Below are positions 26,141 to 34,360 of a stretch of DNA of 64,000 nucleotides, in pieces. The number at the start of each line of letters is the position of its first letter. Positions within the stretch are counted from its first letter, which is position 1. Both the position numbers and the translations under genes were made by a program. The DNA is from Candidatus Cloacimonas sp. (GTDB taxonomy: Bacteria > Cloacimonadota > Cloacimonadia > Cloacimonadales > Cloacimonadaceae). Location: NCBI GenBank assembly GCA_023227825.1, contig JALOCJ010000010.1:1-64000 (forward strand). Reading direction: 5' to 3'. A model generated the notes under the pieces. It was not told where the DNA came from and made no database searches. It saw only the letters and a list, made by a program, of their open reading frames with translations.

Positions 26141-27963
26141 TTGGTTACATAGGTCAGCGTAATGCTTTACCTATTGTTATTGAAGCATTAAAAAGATTAG
26201 AATACAGGGGCTACGATAGTTCCGGCTGTGCCCTCATTCACCAGGGCGAATTACAGGTCTATAAAAGAGAAGGTAAAATTATTGAATTGGAACGCTCTTT
26301 GCCGGAACCTAATAAATGTTCTGGTAATATAGCCATTGCACACACCAGATGGGCAACTCACGGAGAGCCCAATGAAGTGAATGCTCACCCGCATTTGGAT
26401 TGTAAAGGCGAAATTGCTATTGTCCATAATGGCATTATTGAGAATTATAAACTCTTGAAAGAAAAATTAATGGAATTGGGGCATCACTTTGTCAGCGAAA
26501 CAGATACTGAAATTATTGTCCATCTTATTGAACAGTTTCTTTTAAGTGAACCAACTTTGGAAGATGCTGTTCGCTCCGCTATGATAAAAATTGAAGGCAC
26601 TTATGGGCTTGTAGTTATGTCTTTAAAATATCCGGATAAGCTGATAGCAGTGCGTAAAGGGAGTCCTCTCATTATTGGCATTGGTGAAAATGAACATTTT
26701 ATTACCAGCGATGTAAATGCTATCATTATCCATACAAAGAGAGTTATCTACTTACAGGATGATGAATTATGTGTTGTAAAAGCTGACGGTTTTGAAATTA
26801 CGACCTTGGGTAAATGTAGTGTAAAACCCGAAATTTCAGTTGTGGACTGGGATATTTCCGCTATTGAAAAAGGCGATTTTAAGCATTTTATGCTGAAAGA
26901 AATTTTTGAACAACCGGTCACTATTGAAAATGCTTTTCGGGGCAGAATAAATCAACATTTGGGAACGGCGCGTTTAGGGGGTTTGGGTATTCCCAATTTT
27001 GAATTGAGGAAAATAAAACAAATTCATTTAGTTGCCTGTGGAACTTCATTTCACGCAGCACTAATAGGTAAATATATTATTGAAGATTTAGCCAGTATAC
27101 CTGTTTTTGCTGAATATGCCTCAGAATATCGCTATCGGAATCCTATCATTCCAGAAGATACTTTGGTCTTTGTAATCAGCCAGTCAGGAGAAACTGCAGA
27201 TACACTTGGCGCTTTAAAAGAAGCCAAAGCAAAGGGTGCAAGGGTATTAGCAATAACCAATGTAGTTGGCAGTACTATTGCCAGAGAAAGTGATGGTGGA
27301 ACTTATATCCATGCCGGAAGTGAAATTGGAGTAGCCAGTACCAAAGCATTTACTTCGCAGGTTACAATTATGACCTTGCTGGCAATTTTATTAGGGAGAA
27401 TGAATTATCTATCTACCCTTAAAGGTATGGAATACATTTCGGAACTGGAAAAAATCCCGGCTAAAGTAGAAAAAATCCTTGCTCTAAACGAATATATTAG
27501 AAGTATCGCGGCTACTATCAAGGATTGTAACAACGCTCTTTACTTAGGAAGAGGAATTAACTATCCTGTTGCAATGGAAGGAGCTTTAAAACTGAAAGAA
27601 ATATCCTATATTCACGCTGAGGGCTATCCCGCTGCAGAAATGAAACATGGTCCTATTGCCTTAATAGATAAAAATATGCCTGTGATCGCTATTGCTACAA
27701 AAGATCCCCTCTATGAGAAAATATTTTCCAATTTACAGGAAGTAAAATCTCGCAAGGGTCGTCTAATAACTGTTGCTACGGAGGGGGATACAGAGCTATC
27801 TAAAATATCCGAAAATGTAATTAATATTCCCGATACTTTAACTAATCTGCAACCTCTTTTAACAGTAATTCCGTTCCAGTTGCTGGCATATAATGTTGCA
27901 GATTTGAAGGGTTTGAATGTAGATCAACCCCGCAATTTGGCTAAAAGCGTTACTGTAGAGTAA
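26128..27963 (+). CDS. glmS: glucosamine-6-phosphate synthase (isomerizing)
   Basis: This 611-aa enzyme makes glucosamine-6-phosphate from fructose-6-phosphate and glutamine, the first step toward UDP-GlcNAc for peptidoglycan and LPS. The start gives MCGIVGYIG, with Cys2 as the glutaminase nucleophile. The GATase-2 domain has HTRWATHG and HNGIIENY. Two SIS domains follow (VACGTSFHAA, SQSGETADTL, then the C-terminal LKLKEISYIHAEGYPAAEMKHGPIALI) and the end LAKSVTVE is typical. The start lies 13 bp inside the permease gene, so no glmS ribozyme leader fits. Confidence 0.97.
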   Translation: MCGIVGYIGQRNALPIVIEALKRLEYRGYDSSGCALIHQGELQVYKREGKIIELERSLPEPNKCSGNIAIAHTRWATHGEPNEVNAHPHLDCKGEIAIVHNGIIENYKLLKEKLMELGHHFVSETDTEIIVHLIEQFLLSEPTLEDAVRSAMIKIEGTYGLVVMSLKYPDKLIAVRKGSPLIIGIGENEHFITSDVNAIIIHTKRVIYLQDDELCVVKADGFEITTLGKCSVKPEISVVDWDISAIEKGDFKHFMLKEIFEQPVTIENAFRGRINQHLGTARLGGLGIPNFELRKIKQIHLVACGTSFHAALIGKYIIEDLASIPVFAEYASEYRYRNPIIPEDTLVFVISQSGETADTLGALKEAKAKGARVLAITNVVGSTIARESDGGTYIHAGSEIGVASTKAFTSQVTIMTLLAILLGRMNYLSTLKGMEYISELEKIPAKVEKILALNEYIRSIAATIKDCNNALYLGRGINYPVAMEGALKLKEISYIHAEGYPAAEMKHGPIALIDKNMPVIAIATKDPLYEKIFSNLQEVKSRKGRLITVATEGDTELSKISENVINIPDTLTNLQPLLTVIPFQLLAYNVADLKGLNVDQPRNLAKSVTVE

Positions 27964-28374
27964 TTCCGCAAGTGCGATAGCCTCGGTAAACATATTTTCT
28001 CTCAAAGATTTCACCGATAACACAGATTTTTATTTGAGAATAAGTTGAGGATGAACAGGATAAACCGGATTTATGAGATTTTTTTATTATGCATAATATG
28101 CTTATTACTTTTCCTGCATTAAAATGGATAATGTGCAGAACTGGATGATTGAATTCTTTTACTTATTAAATAAACAAGTTATGCCATTTCAATGTCCATA
28201 AAGCAGTCCGCATATTTTTTCCTCTTTTTGGCTTAAACCTATATTTGTAATTTTGTATATTTAGTTCTTTCCAGCTCTACTCTGCAACACTTATGTAATA
28301 CAACATTTTTATGGATAAGCCATAAATAATGATTAAATCGTCCTGTGTTAATAAAAAATTAGGAGGAATTTGAT

Positions 28375-28493
28375 ATGATAAAGAGAGTAATGCCTTGTTG
28401 CTCAGATATTAGAAAAAATTGAGCTAGTAATAGAGGCTTTATCTGATGGTCCCATAGTTCGTAAATTTGTGATATTTAAAGCTTTTTCCTAAA
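28375..28493 (+). pseudogene. possible frameshifted small-gene remnant
   Basis: A strong AGGAGG is 8 nt before ATG 28375, but the frame stops at 28422 after 15 codons. In the +1 frame a stretch equivalent to AQILEKIELVIEALSDGPIV and on to KAFS runs to a TAA near 28493 with protein-like composition. One indel would join the two. It could equally be chance; I know of no homologue. Confidence 0.25.
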
Positions 28494-28610
28494 TGAAATT
28501 AAAAAGACAGAAACGATGTTCCTATATTTATCTTGATTTATGTCATCGCCTTGTAGATTTAGTATAACTGCCTGTTGCCTAATCACTTATTTAACGCTGC
28601 CTTAACACTG

Positions 28611-28646
28611 CCGTAACACTTCCGTAACACTTCCGTTGTCTCGTTA
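28611..28646 (+). repeat. 36-nt dispersed repeat core, copy 1
   Basis: This sequence is identical to the reverse complement of 43196-43231. It consists of an 11-bp periodic array (CCGTAACACTT units) that continues leftward with diverged units from about 28590, and it is followed by CGTTACGG, an inverted half. Both copies lie in large intergenic gaps with no gene. Confidence 0.88.
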
Positions 28647-28798
28647 CGGAGTTGTTACCGAAATGTTATATAATTATTTGAGGATGTAGGGAGGGATATC
28701 AATTTCTTTTATGGTTACTAATTGGAATTGGCTATCTCAGGATTTCAAGATGCTCTGGAGATAATAAAAACATCTGTTCAATGAAGAACTTTGACCCT

Positions 28799-28862
28799 GT
28801 AGCCGGAGCTCGCTGCAGCTCTGCATTTTTTTTCTTGCAGAGGAACGGCGTCCTCCAGCTAC
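28799..28862 (+). repeat. 64-nt dispersed element, copy 1
   Basis: The element starts GTAGCCGGAG and ends CTCCAGCTAC (imperfect 10-bp inverted ends). It contains two small hairpins (GAGCT/AGCTC with loop CGCTGC, and GAGGA/TCCTC with loop ACGGCG) joined by a T-rich tract. A copy of the same length lies in reverse orientation at 56679-56742. It resembles a tiny MITE-like palindromic unit. No target-site duplication is evident. Confidence 0.85.
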
Positions 28863-28865
28863 ACA

Positions 28866-28896
28866 AAAACCCGGCTCTGGTTAGAAACCGGGTTTT
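28866..28896 (-). terminator. rho-independent terminator of the 122-aa membrane-protein gene
   Basis: Arms AAAACCCGG (28866-28874) and CCGGGTTTT (28888-28896) pair perfectly, with a 13-nt loop. Read on the minus strand the hairpin ends in TTTTGTGT, 27 bp after the stop of the minus-strand gene ending at 28923. Confidence 0.7.
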
Positions 28897-28922
28897 AAGG
28901 ATATTCAGGGATTGATAAGGGT

Positions 28923-29291
28923 TTATTCTTTTTCTTCGGTTTCTTCTTCAACAGGAATTTCTTCTGTTTCTTCAGTAGCGGGCATAATACTGATATCTAC
29001 AGAGGTCTTGGCAATTTCAGGATAGAAATCATCAATATATTCACGAATTGTAGTTTCTATATCTGCAAATTTATCCAGAATTTTCTGGCTGAAGAAGACC
29101 TTAATGCGCGTAGAATTGAGGGTGTGATTTACATTTACCTGTGGCATTTCGCCATAAACATTATTTAAAAATTCAGGCAGTGTTTTGGAAAGTTTAGCAG
29201 TTCCGCTGATTTTTTTATACGCCTTAAAGCCGAAATGGGCAGCAGCAATAGTGCCGCCAAGAATCAGGACTTTTTTGAAGAATTTTTTCAT
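28923..29291 (-). CDS. small membrane-anchored protein, unknown function
   Basis: This 122-aa protein has an N-terminal KKFFKK cluster and one membrane or signal-anchor segment (VLILGGTIAAAHFGF). A soluble domain of about 75 residues follows, and the tail is extremely acidic with repeated EETEE. I do not recognise the family. The soluble part (VNVNHTLNSTRIKVFFSQK, then a helical IETTIREYIDDFYPEIAKTSV) could be a small alpha/beta domain. It lies 25 bp after the OB-fold protein gene in the same direction, so the two are probably co-transcribed. A terminator follows its stop. Confidence 0.65.
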   Translation of the reverse strand: MKKFFKKVLILGGTIAAAHFGFKAYKKISGTAKLSKTLPEFLNNVYGEMPQVNVNHTLNSTRIKVFFSQKILDKFADIETTIREYIDDFYPEIAKTSVDISIMPATEETEEIPVEEETEEKE

Positions 29292-29316
29292 TGTTATTAC
29301 CTCATTAGTTTAATTT

Positions 29317-30033
29317 TTATCTATAAATGGATTTAATTCTGCCCCAGGAACGGTTTTGAACAGACATTGGTTGTTGGATAACATAGTCCGACGGGGAAAT
29401 AGGACAAAGGGCAAATTCACTATAACCGTAAATTACAATCCCTGTGAGGGACGCATATTGAGCATTTAAGGCAATTTTGTTATTACCCTCTATACCAAAT
29501 CGTTTATTCAAAACCAGACAGGTGCCACTGCCGTCAGTTACTGTGAAACGATTTTTAAGGGATTTGTTGCCTGTAGAAGTTACATTCAAAAAACGGGCAT
29601 AAACACTTTCATAAGCTTCAGCTTCTCCCGCATTAGATAACTGACCTGTAGTTAATAGAACCGGTTGTGGAAGAGGATTATTACTGCTGATGACTCTGGT
29701 TAGAGATATTTCCTGTAAACAAGTCATCCCGTAAAATTCAGAAACAATACCGGTAACTTTGATAAAATCGCCCCTTTTTACTTTTGCATTTCTATCCAGA
29801 ATAAGAATTCCCCGCCAAGGTCCGTTTAACTTTTCACTGATAAAGTAACTCCCATCCTGATAATCAGTAGCAGTAACAATTCCTTCGAGGGATACAGTTT
29901 TACCTAAATATGGAGAGGGATAGGTTCCGTCACTACCCGCTGAGGCAGTAAACTGAACTTCATATATAGATATGGCTTCAGCCCCAAAACTGAGGCAAAC
30001 CAGAATGCCTAGAATAATAATTATCTTTTGCAT
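29317..30033 (-). CDS. exported protein with tandem OB-fold-like domains
   Basis: This 238-aa protein has a signal peptide (IIIILGILVCLSFGAEA) and a mature part that reads as two OB-fold-like beta domains. The first has VSLEGIVTATDYQDGSYFI and IKVTGIVSEFYG; the second has FTVTDGSGTCLVLN and SLTGIVIYGYSEFALCP. This is the pattern of OB-fold modules found beside extracellular nucleases (YhcR/ExeM-type) and in stand-alone lipid- or metal-associated exported proteins. No nuclease residues follow, so it is a domain-only member. Likely located in the periplasm or outside the cell. Its substrate is unknown. Confidence 0.7.
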   Translation of the reverse strand: MQKIIIILGILVCLSFGAEAISIYEVQFTASAGSDGTYPSPYLGKTVSLEGIVTATDYQDGSYFISEKLNGPWRGILILDRNAKVKRGDFIKVTGIVSEFYGMTCLQEISLTRVISSNNPLPQPVLLTTGQLSNAGEAEAYESVYARFLNVTSTGNKSLKNRFTVTDGSGTCLVLNKRFGIEGNNKIALNAQYASLTGIVIYGYSEFALCPISPSDYVIQQPMSVQNRSWGRIKSIYR

Positions 30034-30266
30034 TAATACCTCTATAATTACATAATACTTAAATTCAATATCCTGTCAAGTAAAATCATTTAAGTAAGAA
30101 TGTGAGATAATAATATTGTGCAATTGTGATAAAGCAAAATAGCGAAATAATGAAGTGGAAATGAAACAAAAGGATTGAGAAGGGAAAATAAATTCCATTG
30201 ACGAAATGAGAGAAATCAGAATTTGTGATATAAATAGAAATTAATCATTATAAAGTGAGGAATCAA

Positions 30267-31457
30267 ATGGCTTACGGAAAAATCCAATCCGATTTGCAAG
30301 AACTCTTTACAGAGCTCAAAGAACAAGGTCTTTACAAAGAAGAACGCATTTTAACAACTCCCCAGGGTGCAAAAATTGGTGTGCAAGGTGGAAAAGAAGC
30401 TTTAAACTTCTGTGCCAATAACTATCTTGGTTTAGGTAATAATCCTGAAGTAATTAAAGCTGCTCAGGATATTATGAACGATTGGGGTTATGGATGTAAT
30501 TCTGTGCGTTTTATATGTGGAACTCAAGCAATTCATAAACAGCTGGAAGAAGCGATGTCCAAATTTTTAGGAATGGAAGATACCATTCTTTATGCTGCCT
30601 GTTTTGATGCTAATGGAGGTTTGTTTGAGCCCCTTTTAGGTGAAGATAGTGCTATTATTTCCGATGAATTAAATCATGCTTCAATTATTGATGGTGTTCG
30701 TTTGTGTAAGGCAAAACGCTTGCGTTATAAACACAGCAATATGGAAGAATTGGAAATTGCCTTGAAGGAAAGCCAGGATAGCACTTATCGTCTAATTTGT
30801 ACTGATGGCGTTTTCAGTATGGATGGAGATATGGCAAAACTTGATGAAATTTGCAACCTAGCGGATAAATATGATGCTTTAGTGATGGTTGATGATTCAC
30901 ATGCCACTGGTTATATTGGCAAAACCGGAAGAGGAACCCCGGAATATTTTGGGGTTACAGAGAGAATTGATATTATAACTACTACCTTTGGAAAAGCATT
31001 AGGGGGAGCAAATGGGGGATGCACTTCCGGACGCAAAGAAATAATAGAACTTTTACGCCAGAGAAGCCGTCCTTATTTATTTTCCAATACTTTAGCTCCT
31101 TCAATTATAGGTGCCACTTTAAAAGTTTTAGAAATGCTGTCTCGCTCTAATGAACTGAGAGATAAGGTTTGGGAAAATGCAAGCTACTTTCGTAAAGAAA
31201 TGGTTTCTGCCGGTTTTGATATAGTTTCCGGAAACACTGCTATCGTTCCTATTATGCTTTATGATGCTCCTTTGGCAATTAAGATGGCAGATATGCTTCT
31301 GGAAGAAGGAGTTTATGTAATTGGCTTTGTCTATCCTGTTGTCCCTAAAGGCAAAGCGCGTATAAGGGTTCAACTTTCTGCTGCTCACAGTAAAGAAGAT
31401 TTGGATTTCACTATTGCTGCCTTTAAAAAGACAGGCAGAGAACTCGGTTTAATTTAA
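30267..31457 (+). CDS. kbl: glycine C-acetyltransferase (2-amino-3-ketobutyrate CoA ligase)
   Basis: This 396-aa protein is a fold-type-I PLP enzyme of the alpha-oxoamine synthase family. It has [16 protein letters not shown], the cofactor region [18 protein letters not shown] and the Schiff-base Lys243 in [13 protein letters not shown]. It interconverts 2-amino-3-ketobutyrate plus CoA with glycine plus acetyl-CoA, normally with threonine dehydrogenase; no tdh is present in the window. ATG 30267 has GAGGA upstream and is preferred over a GTG 12 bp earlier. It fits an amino-acid-fermenting lifestyle. Related BioF/ALAS functions are less likely given the motif fit. Confidence 0.92.
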   Translation: MAYGKIQSDLQELFTELKEQGLYKEERILTTPQGAKIGVQGGKEALNFCANNYLGLGNNPEVIKAAQDIMNDWGYGCNSVRFICGTQAIHKQLEEAMSKFLGMEDTILYAACFDANGGLFEPLLGEDSAIISDELNHASIIDGVRLCKAKRLRYKHSNMEELEIALKESQDSTYRLICTDGVFSMDGDMAKLDEICNLADKYDALVMVDDSHATGYIGKTGRGTPEYFGVTERIDIITTTFGKALGGANGGCTSGRKEIIELLRQRSRPYLFSNTLAPSIIGATLKVLEMLSRSNELRDKVWENASYFRKEMVSAGFDIVSGNTAIVPIMLYDAPLAIKMADMLLEEGVYVIGFVYPVVPKGKARIRVQLSAAHSKEDLDFTIAAFKKTGRELGLI

Positions 31458-31467
31458 GCATAAATTT

Positions 31468-31499
31468 ATAAGTGCCGGTTTTTCATTACCGGCACTTAT
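31468..31499 (+). terminator. rho-independent terminator after kbl
   Basis: Twelve-bp arms ATAAGTGCCGGT (31468-31479) and ACCGGCACTTAT (31488-31499) pair perfectly around an 8-nt loop and are followed by CCTTTTTTT. The next gene starts only 16 bp later. Confidence 0.92.
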
Positions 31500-31515
31500 C
31501 CTTTTTTTATTTATT

Positions 31516-32379
31516 ATGACTTATGGAGATATTTACCTGATACCTGTACCCATAGGAAATTTGGGAGATATTACTTTGCGGGCTTTAGAGTTGCTAAAAA
31601 AAGCTGAACTTATTGCCTGCGAAGATACCAGGGTTACATCTTTCCTTTTACAACGCTACAAAATTCCCGTTCCCCAATTGATAAGCTTTCATAAATTTAA
31701 CGAAAAACAGAGGGAAGGAATTCTTTTTAAGCATTTGGAAAGCGGTAAGGACTTAATGATTGTTTCCGATGCAGGTAGTCCTGCCATTAGTGATCCCGCA
31801 GAAAATATTGTAAAGGAAGCAATTACCAAAGGCATAAAGGTTTTTGCTTTGCCAGGAGCTAGTGCTATTTTACCTGCTTTAAGCGTTTCCGGATTTACTA
31901 CTAGGCAGTTTCAATTTGTTGGTTTTTTACCTCAACAATCTAAAAACAGAAGGGAAATTTTACAACAAATTGCAGAATATCCCTGGACTACTGTTATTTA
32001 TGAAGCCCCCCATCGGATATTGAAATTATTGGAAGAATTGTATTCTGCCTGCGGAGACAGAAAAATATGTATCTGTCGTGAAATCAGTAAACTCTATGAA
32101 GAACATATCTATACTACTTTGGAGGAAATTAATAAGCATCCGTCTCTTATAATCAAAGGTGAATTTTGTCTGGTTTTGGATGGACAGAAAATTAAAGCTG
32201 AAGATGAAAAAGAAAGAGAAGATTTAACTGAAGACGAACTGATTGATTATATTACAAGTGCCTTGGATAATGGACTAAAAACTAAAGAGATAAGCGAAAT
32301 TGTTTGTCTAATGTCTTCACTTTCTGCCAGAGATGCTTACAAACTGGTAATAAAAACAAAAAGGGAAAAAGAAAAATGA
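31516..32379 (+). CDS. rsmI: 16S rRNA (cytidine1402-2'-O)-methyltransferase
   Basis: This 287-aa TP-methylase family enzyme has IYLIPVPIGNLGDITLRALELL (family N-terminus), EDTRVTSFLLQRY, SDAGSPAISDPA and GEFCLVLDG. It methylates C1402 of 16S rRNA in the decoding centre. The start lies 16 bp behind the kbl terminator with no Shine-Dalgarno sequence in the T-rich leader, so the transcript may be nearly leaderless or rely on readthrough. The stop overlaps the HAD phosphatase start as ATGA. Confidence 0.93.
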   Translation: MTYGDIYLIPVPIGNLGDITLRALELLKKAELIACEDTRVTSFLLQRYKIPVPQLISFHKFNEKQREGILFKHLESGKDLMIVSDAGSPAISDPAENIVKEAITKGIKVFALPGASAILPALSVSGFTTRQFQFVGFLPQQSKNRREILQQIAEYPWTTVIYEAPHRILKLLEELYSACGDRKICICREISKLYEEHIYTTLEEINKHPSLIIKGEFCLVLDGQKIKAEDEKEREDLTEDELIDYITSALDNGLKTKEISEIVCLMSSLSARDAYKLVIKTKREKEK

Positions 32380-33023
32380 AACCCTTTCTGCTCTTTGATT
32401 TTGATGGAACAATAGCGGATTCTATTCAATTGGGATTAAAAATCGCCAATAATCTCGCTCCTCAATTTGGTTTCCAGACCTTTACCGAAAAAGATGTTCA
32501 GCACTTTCGCTCTTTAACCTGGCATAAAATAGCCGCTGAAATGAAAATCCCTTTTTACAAAATTCCCAAAATAGTCACTATGGCATTTAAAGAATACAAA
32601 CGCCTTATTTCTGAACTTGAACCCTGTGCTGGAATTATTGAAATGCTTAATGAATTTACCCTAAAAGAGATACCAATGGCTTTGTTAAGTTCTAATACCG
32701 TAGAAAATGTCCATCTCTTTCTAACTAATTATAGAATTGATCCCTTTCTCTGGATAGAAGGAACTTCCGGTATTCTCAATAAAGCTAAAGATATTAAAAA
32801 ACGCCTAAAAAAACATCAAATTTCTTCTAACGCTGTAATCTACATTGGGGATGAAGTTAGAGATATAGAGGCAGCACATAAATGCAGATTAAAAAGTATT
32901 GCAGTTACCTGGGGATTTCATACCGCTGATTTTCTGGAAAGCTATCAACCGGACTACCTTGTAAATGAGCCCTGGGAAATAGGGGAAATAGTTAACAGGT
33001 TAACTGATGAACAAGGGAAATAA
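32376..33023 (+). CDS. HAD-family phosphatase (Gph/PGP-like)
   Basis: This 215-aa protein starts at ATG 32376 in an ATGA overlap with rsmI; a longer frame inside rsmI is not used. The HAD motifs are FDFDGTIADS (D8 nucleophile, D10), LLSSNT (motif II), Lys in the KAKDIKKRL region, and YIGDEVRDIEAA (motif IV). A helical cap lies between motifs I and II. It resembles phosphoglycolate phosphatases and pyrophosphatases (Gph/PpaX group). The substrate is unknown. Confidence 0.85.
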   Translation: MKPFLLFDFDGTIADSIQLGLKIANNLAPQFGFQTFTEKDVQHFRSLTWHKIAAEMKIPFYKIPKIVTMAFKEYKRLISELEPCAGIIEMLNEFTLKEIPMALLSSNTVENVHLFLTNYRIDPFLWIEGTSGILNKAKDIKKRLKKHQISSNAVIYIGDEVRDIEAAHKCRLKSIAVTWGFHTADFLESYQPDYLVNEPWEIGEIVNRLTDEQGK

Positions 33024-33036
33024 AGAAGATTTTATG

Positions 33037-33176
33037 TTAGCCACCGAATTCACCGAAAACACCAAAAATATCTTAGCCACCGAAGCCACTGAAAATATTG
33101 AAATTATATTCTAATCTTCTTTTCCTCTTTGTGAAAAAAACCTCTTTCGGCGAATTCGGTGTCTTCAGTGGCTAAA
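33037..33176. repeat. inverted-repeat region between convergent genes
   Basis: TTAGCCACCGAA occurs at 33037 and 33073, and the reverse complement TTCAGTGGCTAA is near 33164-33175, so a long imperfect hairpin can form. Both left copies are followed by CAC-GAA words, and a GAATTC core occurs in the first left copy and in the right arm. It lies between the HAD gene (+) and the flavoenzyme gene (-) and might serve as a two-way transcription end. It is also a member of the degenerate CACCGAA filler sequence type. Confidence 0.6.
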
Positions 33177-33205
33177 ATAATTCTCTTGTTCTCTTAGTAG
33201 TAAAT

Positions 33206-34360
33206 CTATTTAAACGCTTCCTGACTGGTAAACTGCCGATAGGGATCAAAACTTTCCAGTATCTTCAAATCTTTATCTGTAGTGCTTTCCAAACAAATCC
33301 TGGTAATCAATTCTCCCATTCCAGGTCCGAGCATAAATCCCTGGCCACACATTCCAACTGCATTAACCAGGTTATTTACTTCCCCCATAATTCCTACTAC
33401 AGGAAATCCATCAGGAGTCATAGGATACTGTCCTCTCCAAGTTCTGCGCACCTTTAAATTACATAAACGGGGATAAATAGTCAGCATTCTTTTACTGCAC
33501 ATTGGTAAAAAGACAGAAGTGGAACGATTATCAATTCCTGCAACAGGGGGATCAGGAGTGATGCAAAAAACAATCTGTCCTTCATTGTTCTGGTAAAAAT
33601 AGAAATTGGCACTGCCAGGTGCTAAACGCATATCTATAACCATTGGTCCAAAAAACCTTTCTACCGGCTCAGTGATGCCTGCCTCGTGATTTTCCGGAAA
33701 TACAGGTAAATCAAGATTAGCCAGTTGACCAATTTCCCTGGCATAACTTCCTGCAGAATTTACCACTTTAGCACAAGAATAAATGCCTTTATTGGTAAAA
33801 ACTTTGTTGATTTTACCTGCACTAATATCAAATCCTGTAACGCACTCTTGAAAATGGAATTCTACCCCTACTTTGTAGCAATGTTCAAAATAGGCGGCGG
33901 AAACAAGTAAGGGTGAACAAGAACCGTCTTCCGGAGAATATGTAGAACCCTGCAAACCCTCTTTTAAAATACCGGGAACTATTTCGCTGTATTCATCAGG
34001 GCTAAGCCACTTAATATTAAGCCCGAAATTTTGCTGAATTTGCATCAGGTCTTGCAATTCCTTAGCATCTTTTTCATTATAAGCGGGATAACTATAACCA
34101 TTGGAAAGCCAGCCGATATCTTCACCTTTGTCTTCCTGCCAAGTTTTTAATATTTCAATTGAACGCAGACAGATATTTATTTTACCGAAATCAGAATGGG
34201 TAGCTCGCACGCCGCCAATAGCTTTTTTGTTGTTTCCCTGTCCGGGGCTAGGTTCTGTTTCAAGTACTAAAACTTTCATTCCCGCTTTTGCCAAATTATA
34301 AGCTGTAGGCAAACCGATGGAACCGGCTCCAATTACGATTATATCATATATCTTCTTCAT
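33206..34360 (-). CDS. FAD-dependent amino-acid oxidase/dehydrogenase, DAO family (beta-like subunit)
   Basis: This 384-aa flavoprotein starts with a dinucleotide-binding motif IIVIGAGSIGLPTAYNLA (8-25). It has the DAO-family features VRATHSDFGKINI and TWRGQYPMTPDGFPVVG with a C-terminal GMCGQGFMLGPGMGEL. This matches the small subunit of multi-subunit sarcosine/glycine/proline dehydrogenases and of HcnC. It overlaps its partner gene by 4 bp. In an anaerobe it would act as a dehydrogenase passing electrons to iron-sulfur centres instead of O2. The amine or amino-acid substrate cannot be read here. Confidence 0.85.
   Translation of the reverse strand: MKKIYDIIVIGAGSIGLPTAYNLAKAGMKVLVLETEPSPGQGNNKKAIGGVRATHSDFGKINICLRSIEILKTWQEDKGEDIGWLSNGYSYPAYNEKDAKELQDLMQIQQNFGLNIKWLSPDEYSEIVPGILKEGLQGSTYSPEDGSCSPLLVSAAYFEHCYKVGVEFHFQECVTGFDISAGKINKVFTNKGIYSCAKVVNSAGSYAREIGQLANLDLPVFPENHEAGITEPVERFFGPMVIDMRLAPGSANFYFYQNNEGQIVFCITPDPPVAGIDNRSTSVFLPMCSKRMLTIYPRLCNLKVRRTWRGQYPMTPDGFPVVGIMGEVNNLVNAVGMCGQGFMLGPGMGELITRICLESTTDKDLKILESFDPYRQFTSQEAFK

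Larger units (their letters stand above)
27964..28922. other. 0.96-kb intergenic region with degenerate repeats
   Basis: No full gene is present. Near 28010-28080 is degenerate CACAGATT / GAACAGGATAAACCGGATT-type sequence, a low-complexity filler seen in many genomes; similar CAGATT words recur near 48805 and 56825. At 28361-28377 a very strong ribosome-binding site (AGGAGG) precedes an ATG whose frame closes after 15 codons, with about 30 further open codons in the next frame; this looks like a decayed small gene. A structured 36-nt repeat (28611-28646) and a 64-nt repeat (28799-28862) are listed separately. Confidence 0.6.
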
